DNA of 64,000 bases from Vreelandella massiliensis. GTDB lineage: Bacteria > Pseudomonadota > Gammaproteobacteria > Pseudomonadales > Halomonadaceae. Positions 9,945 through 19,511 of this stretch are shown here, piece after piece. The stretch spans positions 34,771 through 98,770 of the forward strand of contig NZ_LT699744.1 of the NCBI RefSeq assembly GCF_900155385.1. The letters are read 5' to 3'. Numbering within the stretch: the stretch's first letter is position 1; the number at the start of each line of letters is the position of its first letter. The translations under genes were made by a program, and so were the position numbers. Under the pieces are notes generated by a model that searched no databases, was not told the DNA's origin, and saw only the letters and a list, made by a program, of their open reading frames with translations.

Positions 9945-10021
9945 TGGCGTCCCTGGCAGGAGTCGAACCTGCGACCTGCCGCTTAGGAGGCGGCTGCTCT
10001 ATCCTACTGAGCTACAGGGAC
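9945..10021 (-). tRNA. tRNA-Arg (anticodon CCU)
   Basis: Reading the minus strand gives a 77-nt cloverleaf: acceptor arm GTCCCTG / CAGGGAC, D-arm with AGCTCAGT, anticodon stem CCGCC/GGCGG-type pairing around loop CTCCTAA (anticodon CCT), T-arm GGTTCGACTCC, discriminator G and encoded CCA. CCU reads the rare AGG codon. tRNA-Arg(CCU) genes are common insertion sites for islands and prophages, which fits the AlpA-like gene and IS debris on its 3' side. Confidence 0.95.
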
Positions 10022-10095
10022 GTGGCGGGGCGCACAGTATAACGTTTGGCCGCTAAGGCGCCAACCGCCCCACTGAGACGGAGAGCGCTTTGTGG

Positions 10096-11043
10096 CTAAA
10101 TCCACCCGAGGCCGCGTAGTAAAAAAATCCCCAGTGTCACCGTCACGCTGGCCATGAGTGTCGTCATGGCGATGATATTCGCCGCCAAGGCCGTATTTCC
10201 GCCCAGGGCTTTTACCATCACAAAACTGGCAGCGGCGGTGGGGCTGGCAAAAAACAGAAACAGCAAGCCAAGCTCTTGGCCCGAAAAGCCTACAAGCCAA
10301 GCGGCTAACGTCGCCAATATGGGTAACACGACCATTTTCAATAGGCTTGCCCCAAGCGCCGCTTGGCTCTCTTCTCTTAATGAAGAGACCGAAAGTGTCG
10401 CGCCGATGCAAATCAGCGCCAGCGGTAGCGTTAGGGAAGCAAAATAGTCGCCTGTGGTCAGTAGCCAGCTTGGCAGCGGTAACGTAAGCGCCGCAAACGG
10501 TGCCGCCGCAACGACGGCGATAATCAGCGGATTAGTAAGAATACTCCGCAGCAGACTATGCCAATCGGTGGTTCGGCCAGGTTGAAACATGGCCAGCGCG
10601 ATGACCGAAAGTACGTTGTAAGTCAAAATCACCACGCCGAGTAACACCCCACCGGCGGATAACCCGTAACTGCCATACATCGCGGCGGCAAGCGCCAAGC
10701 CCACAATGCCGCAATTTCCGCGAAAAGCCCCTTGTATATACACACCGCGATCCGCGTATGGCACCCGGTAGTGCGCCCATATCCAGCTGAGTAAAAACTG
10801 CACCAGCGTGGCAAGAGCAAAAAAGAGCAATAGCGGTGGATTGAGCGCAACGCTCAGGTCGGCTTGCACGAGACTCATAAAGATCAGCGTGGGTAGTGTC
10901 GCCTTGAACACCAACGCCGATGCGGTAGAGATAAAGGCGGTATCAATCCAACCCAGCCGCTTGAGCCCCAGGCCCACAAACACCATCGCAAACACCGGTA
11001 AAGTGACATCAAGTGTTCGCGCAAAAAGCGCTAACAAGTCCAC
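10096..11043 (-). CDS. AEC-family (auxin efflux carrier type) transporter
   Basis: 315 aa with about ten hydrophobic segments in the 5+5 arrangement of AEC carriers. These inner-membrane proteins export or exchange organic acids such as malate; the substrate here is unknown. Conserved-looking stretches include LVFKATLPTLIF near the N-terminus and AFRGNCGIVGLALA about residue 105, which resembles the polar N-x-G crossing segment of the family. The start is GTG at 11043, behind GGAGAGGCGG. It is convergent with the tRNA and follows a GGDEF gene on the same strand with a 75-bp gap. Confidence 0.85.
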   Translation of the reverse strand: MDLLALFARTLDVTLPVFAMVFVGLGLKRLGWIDTAFISTASALVFKATLPTLIFMSLVQADLSVALNPPLLLFFALATLVQFLLSWIWAHYRVPYADRGVYIQGAFRGNCGIVGLALAAAMYGSYGLSAGGVLLGVVILTYNVLSVIALAMFQPGRTTDWHSLLRSILTNPLIIAVVAAAPFAALTLPLPSWLLTTGDYFASLTLPLALICIGATLSVSSLREESQAALGASLLKMVVLPILATLAAWLVGFSGQELGLLFLFFASPTAAASFVMVKALGGNTALAANIIAMTTLMASVTVTLGIFLLRGLGWI

Positions 11044-11118
11044 AACCGCCTCTCCTTACAGCGAACATTTTATAGCGAACATTGCCAGCCGGGGTCACAC
11101 TGGTAACAGAGGAAGCAC

Positions 11119-13155
11119 TCAGTCAAACAAGGTATCCGTCAGGGGTTTGCCAGGCACGCTGACGACCATCGCGTTGCGCCCTTGGGCTTTAGCATCGTAG
11201 CTTGCAGCATCAGCACGCTTTACCGCCTCACTCACACTATGGTCGTCCTCATCAAAAGCGGTAACGCCGATACTCAGCGTGACGCGATACTCTTTACCCT
11301 CGTGCGTCACCGATATATCGGCGACAGCCTGACGCAGCGACTCGGCGATCTTCTGTGCTTGGCCTAACGTACAGCTGGGTAGCAGCACGCCGAACTCGTC
11401 GCCCCCCTGCCGGGCGACGTGATCGCTGCGACGAACTTCCCACGCCACCACTTGAGCGATACGGCGTAGCATTTCATCGCCTAAAGCGTGGCCGCCTTCG
11501 TCGTTGATCGGTTTGAAGTGGTCTAAATCGAAAAGTAAAAGCGCTGATGGCGTACTGGTCTTTTGGAACTCAGCGAAGGCTTCATCCAAACGGCGCTCAA
11601 AGCCACGACGGTTTAAAAGCCCCGTCAGCGGGTCATGCTCGGCCTCCCAGCGCTGCAAGGCTTCCTGCTCGCGACGCTCGGTGATGTCTTTCACCATCCC
11701 CACCATCCCAAGCGAAAGGCCGGCTTGCGACACCATCACCGCTCGCGCATGCACCTCAAGCCACAGCGTTTCTTCCTTGGTATCTGGATGTTCAGGGTCA
11801 CGGCGAATAAAGCGCAGCTGGCGGACAAACTCGCTGCGGGTTTTCAAGCTATGACGCCACATGTCCATAGCACCCTCGCGGTCGTCAGGATGCACTTGCT
11901 TGAGCCACTGTGACATCGGCACGGTCGCGGAAATACCCAGCAGATCAAGTAGCGCTGGGTTCATGTAGGTAATTTCACCGTCAAAATTGGCCACGAACAT
12001 CCCTTGCGGCGTGGCTTGCAGAATGGAGTTTAAAAACGCCTCACGCTCTTGCAGGCTGTTCAGCAGTGCTTGGCGCTCGTCTTCCACGCGGTTAAACGTT
12101 GACGCGACTTGCTTGAGCTCCGCCATGTTGGTCGCGAGCGACACCCGCTGGCGACGGCCAAGACCCACCTCACCAATTTGCGCTTCCAACTGGCGCAGCG
12201 GACGAAGCAAGCGGCCCAGTAACCACCATAGCAGTGGCAGCATCAAGACAGCCAACAGCGCCCAGAGCCACCAAAGTTTGGTGATGTAGTCTGAAAGGGG
12301 CAGGTGTGCTTCTTCGTGGGTTAAAAATCGCCCGACGACCCAACCGGCGGGCCAAACTTGACCATAGGCTTGCATACCGGTTTGCCCATTCATTAAAGGG
12401 CCAACGGCACTCCCCTGCCAGCCATACAGCGCCTCATTCAACCACCGGTTTTCACTGCGCGGGGGTGCCTCTGTCATGATGCGCTCACGCTCAGGGTGAT
12501 AAAGCACTTTGCCCGATGCGGTAAAAATCACCGCGTAGCTCCCTTCGCTTTGCTGCATGCGAGAGAGGCGTGAAAACAAGCCGCTGGTCCTCAGGCTCAC
12601 TATGCCGCCGATCATCCCGGCGAACTCCCCTTGCGCATCGAACCTGGGCACACTGACGAGCACCATCGGGTATTGGCTGACCCGGCCTATAAACGGCTCG
12701 CTCACATAGGGACTCTGGGTGCCTTTTAGCATACGGAAATACTCCGTATGCGCAGTATCCAGCCCTTGCCGTTCGTTCACCACCGGCCAATCGGCCCGTA
12801 CCCGCCCGTTTTCATCAATGATGACCACCCCTTCGAACCACTCCAGTAAGGCGTCATTACGGCGTAGTGTGTTTTGCAGCCACGCTTGTTGCTCTCGGCC
12901 TGCGACAAACGCCGAGATACGCTCTAACGCGCTGATACGCGAGCTCATTTGCTGTGTGATTTCATCAGCGAGCATATTGGCTTGGTAATCAAGGTGCGAC
13001 AAACTGGTGCGCTGCACCATCGACTGCCCCAGGTGCCAGGCCATGCCCAAAACAAGCGCAACGACTAGCACCCAAATGAGCGCTAGCCCAAAAACTAGGC
13101 GCCCCCGTAGCGTGTGTAGAAAGCGTAGTGGACTCCGTTGGGGTGGTTGAGCCAA
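11119..13155 (-). CDS. membrane diguanylate cyclase (Cache-HAMP-PAS-GGDEF)
   Basis: 678 aa. Order: a transmembrane helix at ~15-38; a periplasmic double-Cache-like sensor ~40-290 (VVIIDENGRVRADWPV, GMIGGIVSLRTSG); a second helix ~293-315 (LWWLWALLAVLMLPLLWWLL); a HAMP-like linker; a PAS domain ~365-500 (ILQATPQGMFVANFDGEI, GMVGMVKDITERRE); and a GGDEF domain to the end with intact ARQGGDEFG. An inhibitory I-site RRSD lies five residues before GGDEF. It should make c-di-GMP in response to an extracellular ligand. The start is TTG with AAGGAT upstream. Confidence 0.9.
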   Translation of the reverse strand: MAQPPQRSPLRFLHTLRGRLVFGLALIWVLVVALVLGMAWHLGQSMVQRTSLSHLDYQANMLADEITQQMSSRISALERISAFVAGREQQAWLQNTLRRNDALLEWFEGVVIIDENGRVRADWPVVNERQGLDTAHTEYFRMLKGTQSPYVSEPFIGRVSQYPMVLVSVPRFDAQGEFAGMIGGIVSLRTSGLFSRLSRMQQSEGSYAVIFTASGKVLYHPERERIMTEAPPRSENRWLNEALYGWQGSAVGPLMNGQTGMQAYGQVWPAGWVVGRFLTHEEAHLPLSDYITKLWWLWALLAVLMLPLLWWLLGRLLRPLRQLEAQIGEVGLGRRQRVSLATNMAELKQVASTFNRVEDERQALLNSLQEREAFLNSILQATPQGMFVANFDGEITYMNPALLDLLGISATVPMSQWLKQVHPDDREGAMDMWRHSLKTRSEFVRQLRFIRRDPEHPDTKEETLWLEVHARAVMVSQAGLSLGMVGMVKDITERREQEALQRWEAEHDPLTGLLNRRGFERRLDEAFAEFQKTSTPSALLLFDLDHFKPINDEGGHALGDEMLRRIAQVVAWEVRRSDHVARQGGDEFGVLLPSCTLGQAQKIAESLRQAVADISVTHEGKEYRVTLSIGVTAFDEDDHSVSEAVKRADAASYDAKAQGRNAMVVSVPGKPLTDTLFD

Positions 13156-13525
13156 GCGATATCCTTCTTACAACTCAAGTTAAACAAACTGATAAATAGG
13201 TACAGTTAACGCATCAATAAACGCTTACGACTATGCCATAATCACCGCGCCAAAACCTCCCCTTTCCCTTGACGCGGCTCATGCTTGATGTCGGTCAAAA
13301 GGGCATAGAAAGGATAGGCGCGCCATATCTTCACACCTTACAAAGAAGTTCCTCGTTCTTTGGTCGTAATACATCTGTTATGTGATTGTCACTTACCTGC
13401 TGCCTGGTTATGTTAGGCACAGATAGCAAACAGTGTTCACACGCTCAGGGCTATCTGACTGATGCTTGACCACTACAACAACAACCCGCTGGCTGACAGC
13501 GGTCATCTATCGAAAGGAATAGCAC
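13156..13525. other. 370-bp divergent intergenic region with porin promoter/leader
   Basis: It separates the minus-strand GGDEF gene from the plus-strand porin, so it must hold both promoters. I see no gene. Immediately before the porin start is CGAAAGGAAT, a good ribosome site. Several short AT-rich boxes occur (for example around 13190-13240), but I cannot assign a sigma-factor site with confidence. Confidence 0.45.
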
Positions 13526-14689
13526 GTGACAATTCAAAAAACCTTCAAGAAAGCTTCACTTTTCTCGGCAAGCGCCCTTGCCCTCGCCGTGGCCTCTAGC
13601 TCACACGCCGTAGATTTTGAAGTGGGGAACACCACCGCTAGCGTTTATGGCTACGCCAAGTTAGATATGATTTATGACGTTGATGCAGACTTAGGGTCTG
13701 CTGTTACCCGCTCTAGCATTCGCTTGGATGGGGAAAATGGGTCTGACGGACATGCGGATTTTCTAGCTTATCAAAGCCGTATAGGCTTCAAGACCTCCAC
13801 TCCCTTGAAGGGCAGCACTCTTAATACCACCATCGAAGGGGATTTTTACGGCGCGGGCGGTGGTGAGTTTCGTCTACGTCACGCCTTTGGTGAATGGAAT
13901 GGCATTCTTGCCGGCCAGACTTGGACTAACTTCGGTGGGTTCCTGGGCATGACTCCTGCTATCGACTTCAACAGTCAACCAGGTCAGGCTAATATCAGTC
14001 GCCAGTCCCAGTTACGCTACACTACAAATGGTTTCTCAGTAGCATTGGAAGACCCCGGTACTATTGGAACCAACCTAGACATTAGTAATAGAACAACTGA
14101 TGAAGATACCGTCAAAAGCAGCTTACCCGACTTAACATTGCGCTATCAAGCCAGCGCAGGCAATGTGAAATACGCTGCTTCTACGGTCATGCGTCAACTC
14201 GAATATTACAACGCCGCAAGAGACAGCGACGAAAGCACTTTTGGTTGGGGGATTAACCTAGAAGCCAGCGCTGAAGTCGCTGAAGGGATTACCCTCCGTG
14301 GTGCTGTTACCCATGGCGATGGTTTGGGTGGTTACCTGTGGCTACCTCCTACTACTCAAGCTGGCTACATTGATAATAGCGGCGATGCAGAAGGAATCGA
14401 AGGCTCCGGTGGTACTATCGGCATTAGTATGGCGGCAGGTTCCGGCAACATCAATTTAGCATATGGCATTTCCACAGTTGACCTGGATGATGTCGTAGAT
14501 GAAGGTAGTTCTACTGCTATTACTGCTAACTCTAATGATAAGTACGAAGGCATTCACCTCAATTATATCTGGTCGCCTGCTGATCGCATTAGCTACGGTA
14601 TTGAAGCTGGTTACCATACTCGCGAAACTCATGCTGGTGACGATGGAGACGCAATCCGCATCCAAGGCATGGCGATGTACAGCTTCTAA
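13526..14689 (+). CDS. DcaP-like outer-membrane porin
   Basis: 387 aa. A signal peptide (MTIQKTFKKASLFSASALALAVASSSHA, cleavage after AHA at ~28) precedes VYGYAKLDMIYDVDAD, a hallmark of trimeric DcaP-type porins for dicarboxylates and small anionic solutes. The rest alternates short polar loops and amphipathic beta strands and ends in an aromatic residue (AMYSF), the outer-membrane insertion signal. The mature protein is acidic, as expected in a halophile. GTG start behind GAAAGGAAT. It is monocistronic: a terminator follows at 14745. Confidence 0.85.
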   Translation: MTIQKTFKKASLFSASALALAVASSSHAVDFEVGNTTASVYGYAKLDMIYDVDADLGSAVTRSSIRLDGENGSDGHADFLAYQSRIGFKTSTPLKGSTLNTTIEGDFYGAGGGEFRLRHAFGEWNGILAGQTWTNFGGFLGMTPAIDFNSQPGQANISRQSQLRYTTNGFSVALEDPGTIGTNLDISNRTTDEDTVKSSLPDLTLRYQASAGNVKYAASTVMRQLEYYNAARDSDESTFGWGINLEASAEVAEGITLRGAVTHGDGLGGYLWLPPTTQAGYIDNSGDAEGIEGSGGTIGISMAAGSGNINLAYGISTVDLDDVVDEGSSTAITANSNDKYEGIHLNYIWSPADRISYGIEAGYHTRETHAGDDGDAIRIQGMAMYSF

Positions 14690-14744
14690 ACAAAGCTAAT
14701 CAAGCGAGTAGTTTGACTTAACAGTACAACGAATTCGATCTTTG

Positions 14745-14772
14745 AGCCCCGGCCAGCCGCCGGGGCTTTTTC
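14745..14772 (+). terminator. intrinsic terminator of the DcaP-like porin gene
   Basis: A 9-bp GC-rich stem AGCCCCGGC / GCCGGGGCT (14745-14753, 14759-14767) followed by TTTTTC, 56 nt after the porin stop codon. Confidence 0.85.
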
Positions 14773-14857
14773 GCTCATCCTCTCTTTCGATAAGCTTAGT
14801 ATGGTTAGATTAAGATCGTGCTTAGCTGAGATAACATGCTTTCACGTTATTAGGCTG

Positions 14858-15895
14858 TTAATCCAAGCGCTCAACGTTTAATGCATAATTTTGCATGCCG
14901 TCATGAGCAGAGCCGTAGCGGTGACCATTGACCCAGACAGTGTATCGACCCGGAGGAAGATCAACGGTCATATCAATATCACCGGCAAAGCGTTCGCCTT
15001 CTTCCCGCGCCACCACGCCGTTTTGCGCATCCATTAGGAGGGCTTCCACTTTATAGTTTTTTTCCACACCAACGAGTGAGGTGGTATAAATGCGCACGCG
15101 CCCCGGCTCTTGCAGGATGAATTCAAGCGCTTCGCCCTCGTAGCTCACATCCACATCCGCAACAACGCGCGAGAAGGTTTCCGCAGGTGAAGACTTAGTG
15201 CTATCACTGGTACCTTTCGCGTCGCTTGTGCCTTGCGTCGAGGGAGCTAGTGCAACTTTCTGCTCGGTGTCTGATGAATTAATGGCTTTTTCGTTATTCA
15301 TGTTCTCGCTGTCTAATCTTGTCTCAGCTTCACCTCTTTTACCGCTGCCTGTTAGCGTGGACACACCTTGCGTGAAAGCGGAGGACAAGCGGCCAACCGC
15401 CTCTTCCAAACCACTTCCCGCTCTTCCCAATACGGGGGGCGTTGACGTTTTTTGCGCCAAGCCCTCACCCGACACTGTTACCACAAAGCGATTTCCTTTG
15501 CGCGCCGTATCGGTATGCTCTGAGGCCTGGACAACCAACTCATATTGCCCTGGTTCAAGCTCAACACGTTCCGACCAAGGTTCGGCATTGACATAGTGCT
15601 TATCGCTTAATAACGCCTCGCCTTTGGCATTACGAAGCGTCGCCTCAAACCAATAGCGCGCCTCAAAGGCAGCCAGGGTTTCCGCGCCTAAAGTGTAGCG
15701 CCCACTCTCTTCCACTTCAAAACGATGGATATGTTGGCCGCCAAAATTAAATGCTTGGCTGCGTTGATCACTGCGAGACTGTAGTGTGGAGGTTAAGTCT
15801 ATACGCTGATCCAGCGCTGGAGCTTTTTCATCCTGTGCCTGGGCCACGCTCAATATACCTACCAGAGGCAACCCTATCAGGTGTTTATAACGCAT
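14858..15895 (-). CDS. secreted protein with two beta-sandwich (pre-peptidase-like) regions
   Basis: 345 aa from the ATG at 15895, with GGGAG 8 nt upstream. A signal peptide (MRYKHLIGLPLVGILSVAQAQ) precedes a beta-rich region of about residues 30-140 whose ending (VELEPGQYELVVQAS) resembles bacterial pre-peptidase C-terminal domains. A low-complexity Ser/Thr/Lys linker (~145-235) follows, then a second similar region ending in LPPGRYTVWVNG. Such domains sit in exported proteins and bind surfaces or substrates. No catalytic residues are seen. It is divergent from no gene and lies between two porins; the product is likely periplasmic. Function unknown. Confidence 0.65.
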   Translation of the reverse strand: MRYKHLIGLPLVGILSVAQAQDEKAPALDQRIDLTSTLQSRSDQRSQAFNFGGQHIHRFEVEESGRYTLGAETLAAFEARYWFEATLRNAKGEALLSDKHYVNAEPWSERVELEPGQYELVVQASEHTDTARKGNRFVVTVSGEGLAQKTSTPPVLGRAGSGLEEAVGRLSSAFTQGVSTLTGSGKRGEAETRLDSENMNNEKAINSSDTEQKVALAPSTQGTSDAKGTSDSTKSSPAETFSRVVADVDVSYEGEALEFILQEPGRVRIYTTSLVGVEKNYKVEALLMDAQNGVVAREEGERFAGDIDMTVDLPPGRYTVWVNGHRYGSAHDGMQNYALNVERLD

Positions 15896-15917
15896 CCCAT
15901 TACTCCCATTTAAAACC

Positions 15918-15945
15918 AAAAAAAGCCAGCCCCGAGGGGCTGGCT
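15918..15945 (-). terminator. intrinsic terminator of the acidic porin gene
   Basis: The hairpin AGCCAGCCCC / GGGGCTGGCT (15924-15933, 15936-15945) is followed on the minus strand by TTTTTTGG. It lies 40 nt beyond the stop codon of the porin at 15986 and just before the start of the next minus-strand gene. Confidence 0.8.
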
Positions 15946-15985
15946 GGCTTGTGATACGGGGCTCTAAGAGCAGTCTAGCAGAAGC

Positions 15986-17041
15986 TTAGAATGCGTACAG
16001 CAGGCCGGTACCGACGAAATCGCCCGCATCATTTTCTCGGTCTTTCATCAAACCTTCTACGAAGAAGGTGACAGAAGAACTGAGCGAGTAGTCGATACCC
16101 ATCAGGATTTCGGTATAGCTGTCATCACCGGCAGCGGTATCCACATCAACGTTTTGTACTGCAGTGTAGACATTACCCATGCCATAAGCATAGTTGCCTT
16201 TTACGCCATAAAGATTTTGGTCTGTATCGCCATCATCACTGTTGTGGATATCAACCTTGCCAGACAAAGTAAACTCAGGAGTCAATGCGTAGGCAGCACT
16301 TACACCATAAAGCTCGCCCTCTTGGCCAGAGGCATCAGTACCCTGATCATCAAACGCGGCAGCCAGTGTCAAGGGTCCCATAGTATACTTGGTACCTAAC
16401 ACGAAGGAGGCCTGATCGCTGCCGTCCGGATCGCCCGGAGTAAAATTCTCAGTAAAACCAATCACTTCTCCGGTTTCGTCGTCAAAGATGGGTTCTTCGT
16501 CCAGTCGACCAACTTCCTCGCCATCACCTTTGAGATTCGTGGCGATCATGAACTGGAAGCCGTTGAAAGAGGGAGAGGCGTAACGAATCTGATCAGTCTC
16601 ACCGCTATCACTAGTTTCGCTCGGCCCAAAAACCCAAGCACCATCGATGGAATCATGGATCAAGTCATCATAAATACTGTCGTAAGAACCAACGCGAACA
16701 TCGCCGAAGTTACCTTTAAGGCCGGCATACGCCTGATCACCAGAATCGCCTGCATCGTCGTAATTCTTCATCTCATCGGCGGCGAAGTCGTCCATTTCTA
16801 ATTTTAGATAGGCCACCAAATCACTAGAGATCTGGTGCTGGGCGGCAATACCTAAGGTTGTGCCGTTATCGCCCAGCTGCTCTGTGCTTTCGCCATCGCT
16901 TCCGGTGATGCTGCCATAAACCATCTGAATATTACCGTACAGATCAACCTGGGTACCGTCTTGGTTGTAAACGGTCGCTGCTTGGGCGCCAGAGGCGAAG
17001 GCCGCACCGGCGATAGCAGTTGCTAAGAGTGTCTTTTTCAT
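15986..17041 (-). CDS. general Gram-negative porin (OmpC/OprF-independent 16-strand type)
   Basis: 351 aa. A signal peptide (MKKTLLATAIAGAAFASGAQA) leads into VDLYGNIQMVYGS. Further conserved features are the first strands with LKLEMDDF, QAYAGLKGNFGDVRVG (the classic start of the L2/L3 region) and the C-terminal aromatic residue in TGLLYAF. It would form a trimeric diffusion channel in the outer membrane. The sequence is very rich in Asp and Glu, in keeping with a halophile. A long 5' leader of ~240 bp precedes it, and a terminator follows. Confidence 0.88.
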   Translation of the reverse strand: MKKTLLATAIAGAAFASGAQAATVYNQDGTQVDLYGNIQMVYGSITGSDGESTEQLGDNGTTLGIAAQHQISSDLVAYLKLEMDDFAADEMKNYDDAGDSGDQAYAGLKGNFGDVRVGSYDSIYDDLIHDSIDGAWVFGPSETSDSGETDQIRYASPSFNGFQFMIATNLKGDGEEVGRLDEEPIFDDETGEVIGFTENFTPGDPDGSDQASFVLGTKYTMGPLTLAAAFDDQGTDASGQEGELYGVSAAYALTPEFTLSGKVDIHNSDDGDTDQNLYGVKGNYAYGMGNVYTAVQNVDVDTAAGDDSYTEILMGIDYSLSSSVTFFVEGLMKDRENDAGDFVGTGLLYAF

Positions 17042-17287
17042 GAGTAGGTTCCTTAACTAGCTTACTGTTTCGATCGTTTTTCAGGCTTTCGCCTGCTTTT
17101 TTGGCTTGGTGGCATGCTTTTTTTAGTACCTCTTTGCCGAGGAGGGCATGTCCTACGCAAACCTTGTTATAGTCCAATGCTCGCAGGTAGAACTCTATAC
17201 CGGGATTTCGAGGAACGCAATAGAAAAAAACACTGTTTTTTAATTATTCACGCCTTTTTAATGGAACCCCCACCTTGAAGGCATGTC

Positions 17288-18016
17288 TTAGGGGCGCTGA
17301 AACTTGGCCTGCAGGCTTGCCAGCTTCTCTTCCAGGGTGAGTTCTCTCTTCCCAGCTTGCTGATCTTTCTCTTGCTTTTCCACTCTTTGCGATTTCTGAC
17401 GCTTTTTCTGCGCATGTTCTGGGCGCTTGTTTTTACTGGGTGTTTTTTCTGCGCCCAGCGCCGCCTGTGAGCTCTTTTGAGGTGCTTTTTTATCGGCCGG
17501 CTCGCTTAACTTGCGCTTTTCAGCAGCAAATTGCGCCGCCTGCTGATCGACCACGCCAGAAGGGTTGCCCGCCAAATCCACGCGTGTCGCCCCTTCGCGC
17601 ATCGCTTTGACATAGCGAGGCAAGTTGACGTAGTTGGCAAGGGCGCGGCGAATCAGTTTATTCGACCACGGCTCGCGCTCGGCAAGATCTTGGTGAATGC
17701 CGACTTTCAGCGGCTTGGTGTGGCCTTTGAAAAAAGCGTCTGGATAGCGTTCGTACCACTGGTTCAATAACGCATGGGGAGAGGGCGGTTTTGGTGCCTC
17801 CGCTGCTGGCGGCTCGGATGAAGCATCGGGCTCAGGTGGCATCGTTTGGAGTGGAGGCAGCGCTTCTTCGCGATTACTCTGCTCTTCACGGCCCCCCTGC
17901 TCCCCGAGTTTTTGTCTTAGCCGCTGGTTCTCCTCTCTCAACACGTTAATTTCATGCTGAGCGTGCTCTAGGCGGGCTTCTAAGTCATCCAGTAACTGCA
18001 TCACGTGGGCTGCCAT
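17288..18016 (-). CDS. proQ: ProQ/FinO-domain RNA chaperone
   Basis: 242 aa. An N-terminal coiled coil (~5-40, LDDLEARLEHAQHEINVLREEN) is followed by a Pro-rich linker and the FinO-type RNA-binding domain at ~80-170: LLNQWYERYPDAFF, KPLKVGIHQDL, and RRALANYVNLPRYVKAMREG with a nearby R-V-D-L. A Lys-rich disordered tail ends in LEEKLASLQAKFQRP. Family members bind structured sRNAs and mRNA 3' ends. The coiled-coil N-terminus differs from E. coli ProQ, so the symbol marks the family only. It is the last gene of the minus-strand cluster below thyA-folA. Confidence 0.82.
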   Translation of the reverse strand: MAAHVMQLLDDLEARLEHAQHEINVLREENQRLRQKLGEQGGREEQSNREEALPPLQTMPPEPDASSEPPAAEAPKPPSPHALLNQWYERYPDAFFKGHTKPLKVGIHQDLAEREPWSNKLIRRALANYVNLPRYVKAMREGATRVDLAGNPSGVVDQQAAQFAAEKRKLSEPADKKAPQKSSQAALGAEKTPSKNKRPEHAQKKRQKSQRVEKQEKDQQAGKRELTLEEKLASLQAKFQRP

Positions 18017-18039
18017 GCGTAAGCTCCTCTTTTATGGCG

Positions 18040-18603
18040 TCAAGCACGCACTCTGCGCTCATAGACGACAAAATCGTAATCGGGTTGCCCCTCTTTGGGC
18101 TTACCCGCTACGCGCTGTACCTCTTGCCACTCGTTTACATCAATCTCAGGAAACAGGGCATCGCCCGCCACTTCAACATCAACCTCGGTAATATACAGCC
18201 GCTGCGCCTGGGGTAACGCTTGCGCGTAGATCTCGCCGCCGCCCATCACCATAATCTCTTCCGCTGCCTCGATGGTGGCCTGCTGATCCGCGAGCGCTAA
18301 CGCATCTTCTAAGCGATGGCACACGCGAACCCCTTCCTTTTCCCAGCGGGTATCACGAGTAATCACGATATTCAGCCGATTGGGGAGCGGCTTACCGATG
18401 GACTCAAACGTTTTGCGCCCCATCACCAACGGCTTGGCTTGGGTCATACGTTTAAAAAACTGTAAATCTTCCGGCAGGTACCACGGCAGCTTGCCTTCTA
18501 CGCCGATCACTCGATTTTTGGCCATCGCCGCGATCATAGCGACCGGCACCAGGGGCTCGGCCACAATGGAGTGGGTCGTTGGGGAAGAGGTTTGTGAGGT
18601 CAT
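18040..18603 (-). CDS. folA: dihydrofolate reductase
   Basis: 187 aa. After a ~20-aa N-terminal extension come the family motifs: [21 protein letters not shown], with the active-site acid replaced in position by YLPEDLQFF (the catalytic Asp/Glu is in PEDLQFF), [16 protein letters not shown], and [12 protein letters not shown] for NADPH binding. It reduces dihydrofolate to tetrahydrofolate with NADPH, regenerating the cofactor used by the neighbouring thymidylate synthase. The start ATG overlaps the thyA stop by four bases (ATGA), so the two are translationally coupled. Confidence 0.95.
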   Translation of the reverse strand: MTSQTSSPTTHSIVAEPLVPVAMIAAMAKNRVIGVEGKLPWYLPEDLQFFKRMTQAKPLVMGRKTFESIGKPLPNRLNIVITRDTRWEKEGVRVCHRLEDALALADQQATIEAAEEIMVMGGGEIYAQALPQAQRLYITEVDVEVAGDALFPEIDVNEWQEVQRVAGKPKEGQPDYDFVVYERRVRA

Positions 18604-19454
18604 ACCGCCACCTGTGCTTTGATATGCGGATGCGCGTCGTAATTTTCGATGCGAATGTCGTCAAACTGAAAGGCAAATAGATCCGTCACGTCGGGCGCAA
18701 GCACTAATCGGGGAGGTGTTTTTGGGCGGCGCGTCAGCTGCTCACGGGCTTGTTCAAGGTGGTTGCTATAAAGGTGGGCATCGCCGAGCGTGTGAACAAA
18801 CTCTCCCACTTTCAGGCCGGTGACTTGCGCCACCATACTGAGAAGCAGCGCGTAGCTGGCGATATTAAACGGCACGCCGAGGAAAATATCCGCGCTGCGC
18901 TGATAGAGCTGACAGGAGAGTCTTCCATTGGCGACATAGAATTGAAACAGACAGTGGCACGGCGGTAGCTGCATGTCATCGACCTGGGCGGGGTTCCACG
19001 CGGAGACAATCAGCCGCCGCGACTGCGGATGAGTGCGAATCTGCTCGACCACCTGCTGGATTTGATCGACACTTCCGCCTTCCGGTCGCGGCCAGCTACG
19101 CCACTGGTAACCATAAACCGGGCCAAGATCGCCATTTTCATCCGCCCATTCGTCCCAGATCCGCACGCCGTGCTCTTTCAAATAGGCGATGTTGGTATCA
19201 CCGCGCAGAAACCACAACAGCTCATGAATGATCGAACGTAGATGCAGCTTTTTAGTCGTCAACAGCGGAAAGCCGCGCTCCAAATCAAAACGCATTTGAT
19301 GGCCAAACACTGAGCGCGTCCCTACACCGGTACGATCACCACGATCGACCCCGTGATCCAACACGTGCTGCATTAGGTCAAGATAAGGTTGCTCAAGCGC
19401 TTGCTGAGCTGATCCATTTTTCAAGGGCTGTTTCAAAGGCTCTCTCGGCGTCAC
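18600..19454 (-). CDS. thyA: thymidylate synthase
   Basis: 284 aa; family members have 264, and the excess is an N-terminal stretch of ~20 residues before [12 protein letters not shown]. Conserved elements are [12 protein letters not shown] (phosphate loop Arg), [17 protein letters not shown], the catalytic Cys in [13 protein letters not shown], and [19 protein letters not shown]. It converts dUMP to dTMP using methylene-tetrahydrofolate. The start is GTG; no closer start exists in frame before the conserved core. It is coupled to folA downstream and follows lgt with a ~57-bp gap. Confidence 0.95.
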   Translation of the reverse strand: MTPREPLKQPLKNGSAQQALEQPYLDLMQHVLDHGVDRGDRTGVGTRSVFGHQMRFDLERGFPLLTTKKLHLRSIIHELLWFLRGDTNIAYLKEHGVRIWDEWADENGDLGPVYGYQWRSWPRPEGGSVDQIQQVVEQIRTHPQSRRLIVSAWNPAQVDDMQLPPCHCLFQFYVANGRLSCQLYQRSADIFLGVPFNIASYALLLSMVAQVTGLKVGEFVHTLGDAHLYSNHLEQAREQLTRRPKTPPRLVLAPDVTDLFAFQFDDIRIENYDAHPHIKAQVAV

Positions 19455-19511
19455 GGCTTATCCATTCGCGGGTGAAGTTTGTCAGATACTAGCAAACTTG
19501 GCTTTTATACA

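Noticed and set aside
13380..13400. TGTGATTGTCACT as a CRP-type site before the porin
   Set aside because: The two half-sites are only three bases apart instead of six, so it does not fit the CRP consensus.
17083..17107. Hairpin CAGGC-TTTC-GCCTG with a T run as a terminator
   Set aside because: It points in the plus direction but no plus-strand gene ends nearby; it lies in the leader of the minus-strand porin and its stem is only five bases.
16944..17177. Small minus-strand ORF over the porin leader
   Set aside because: It overlaps the porin start in another frame, lacks a ribosome site, and its translation resembles no protein; likely 5' untranslated region.
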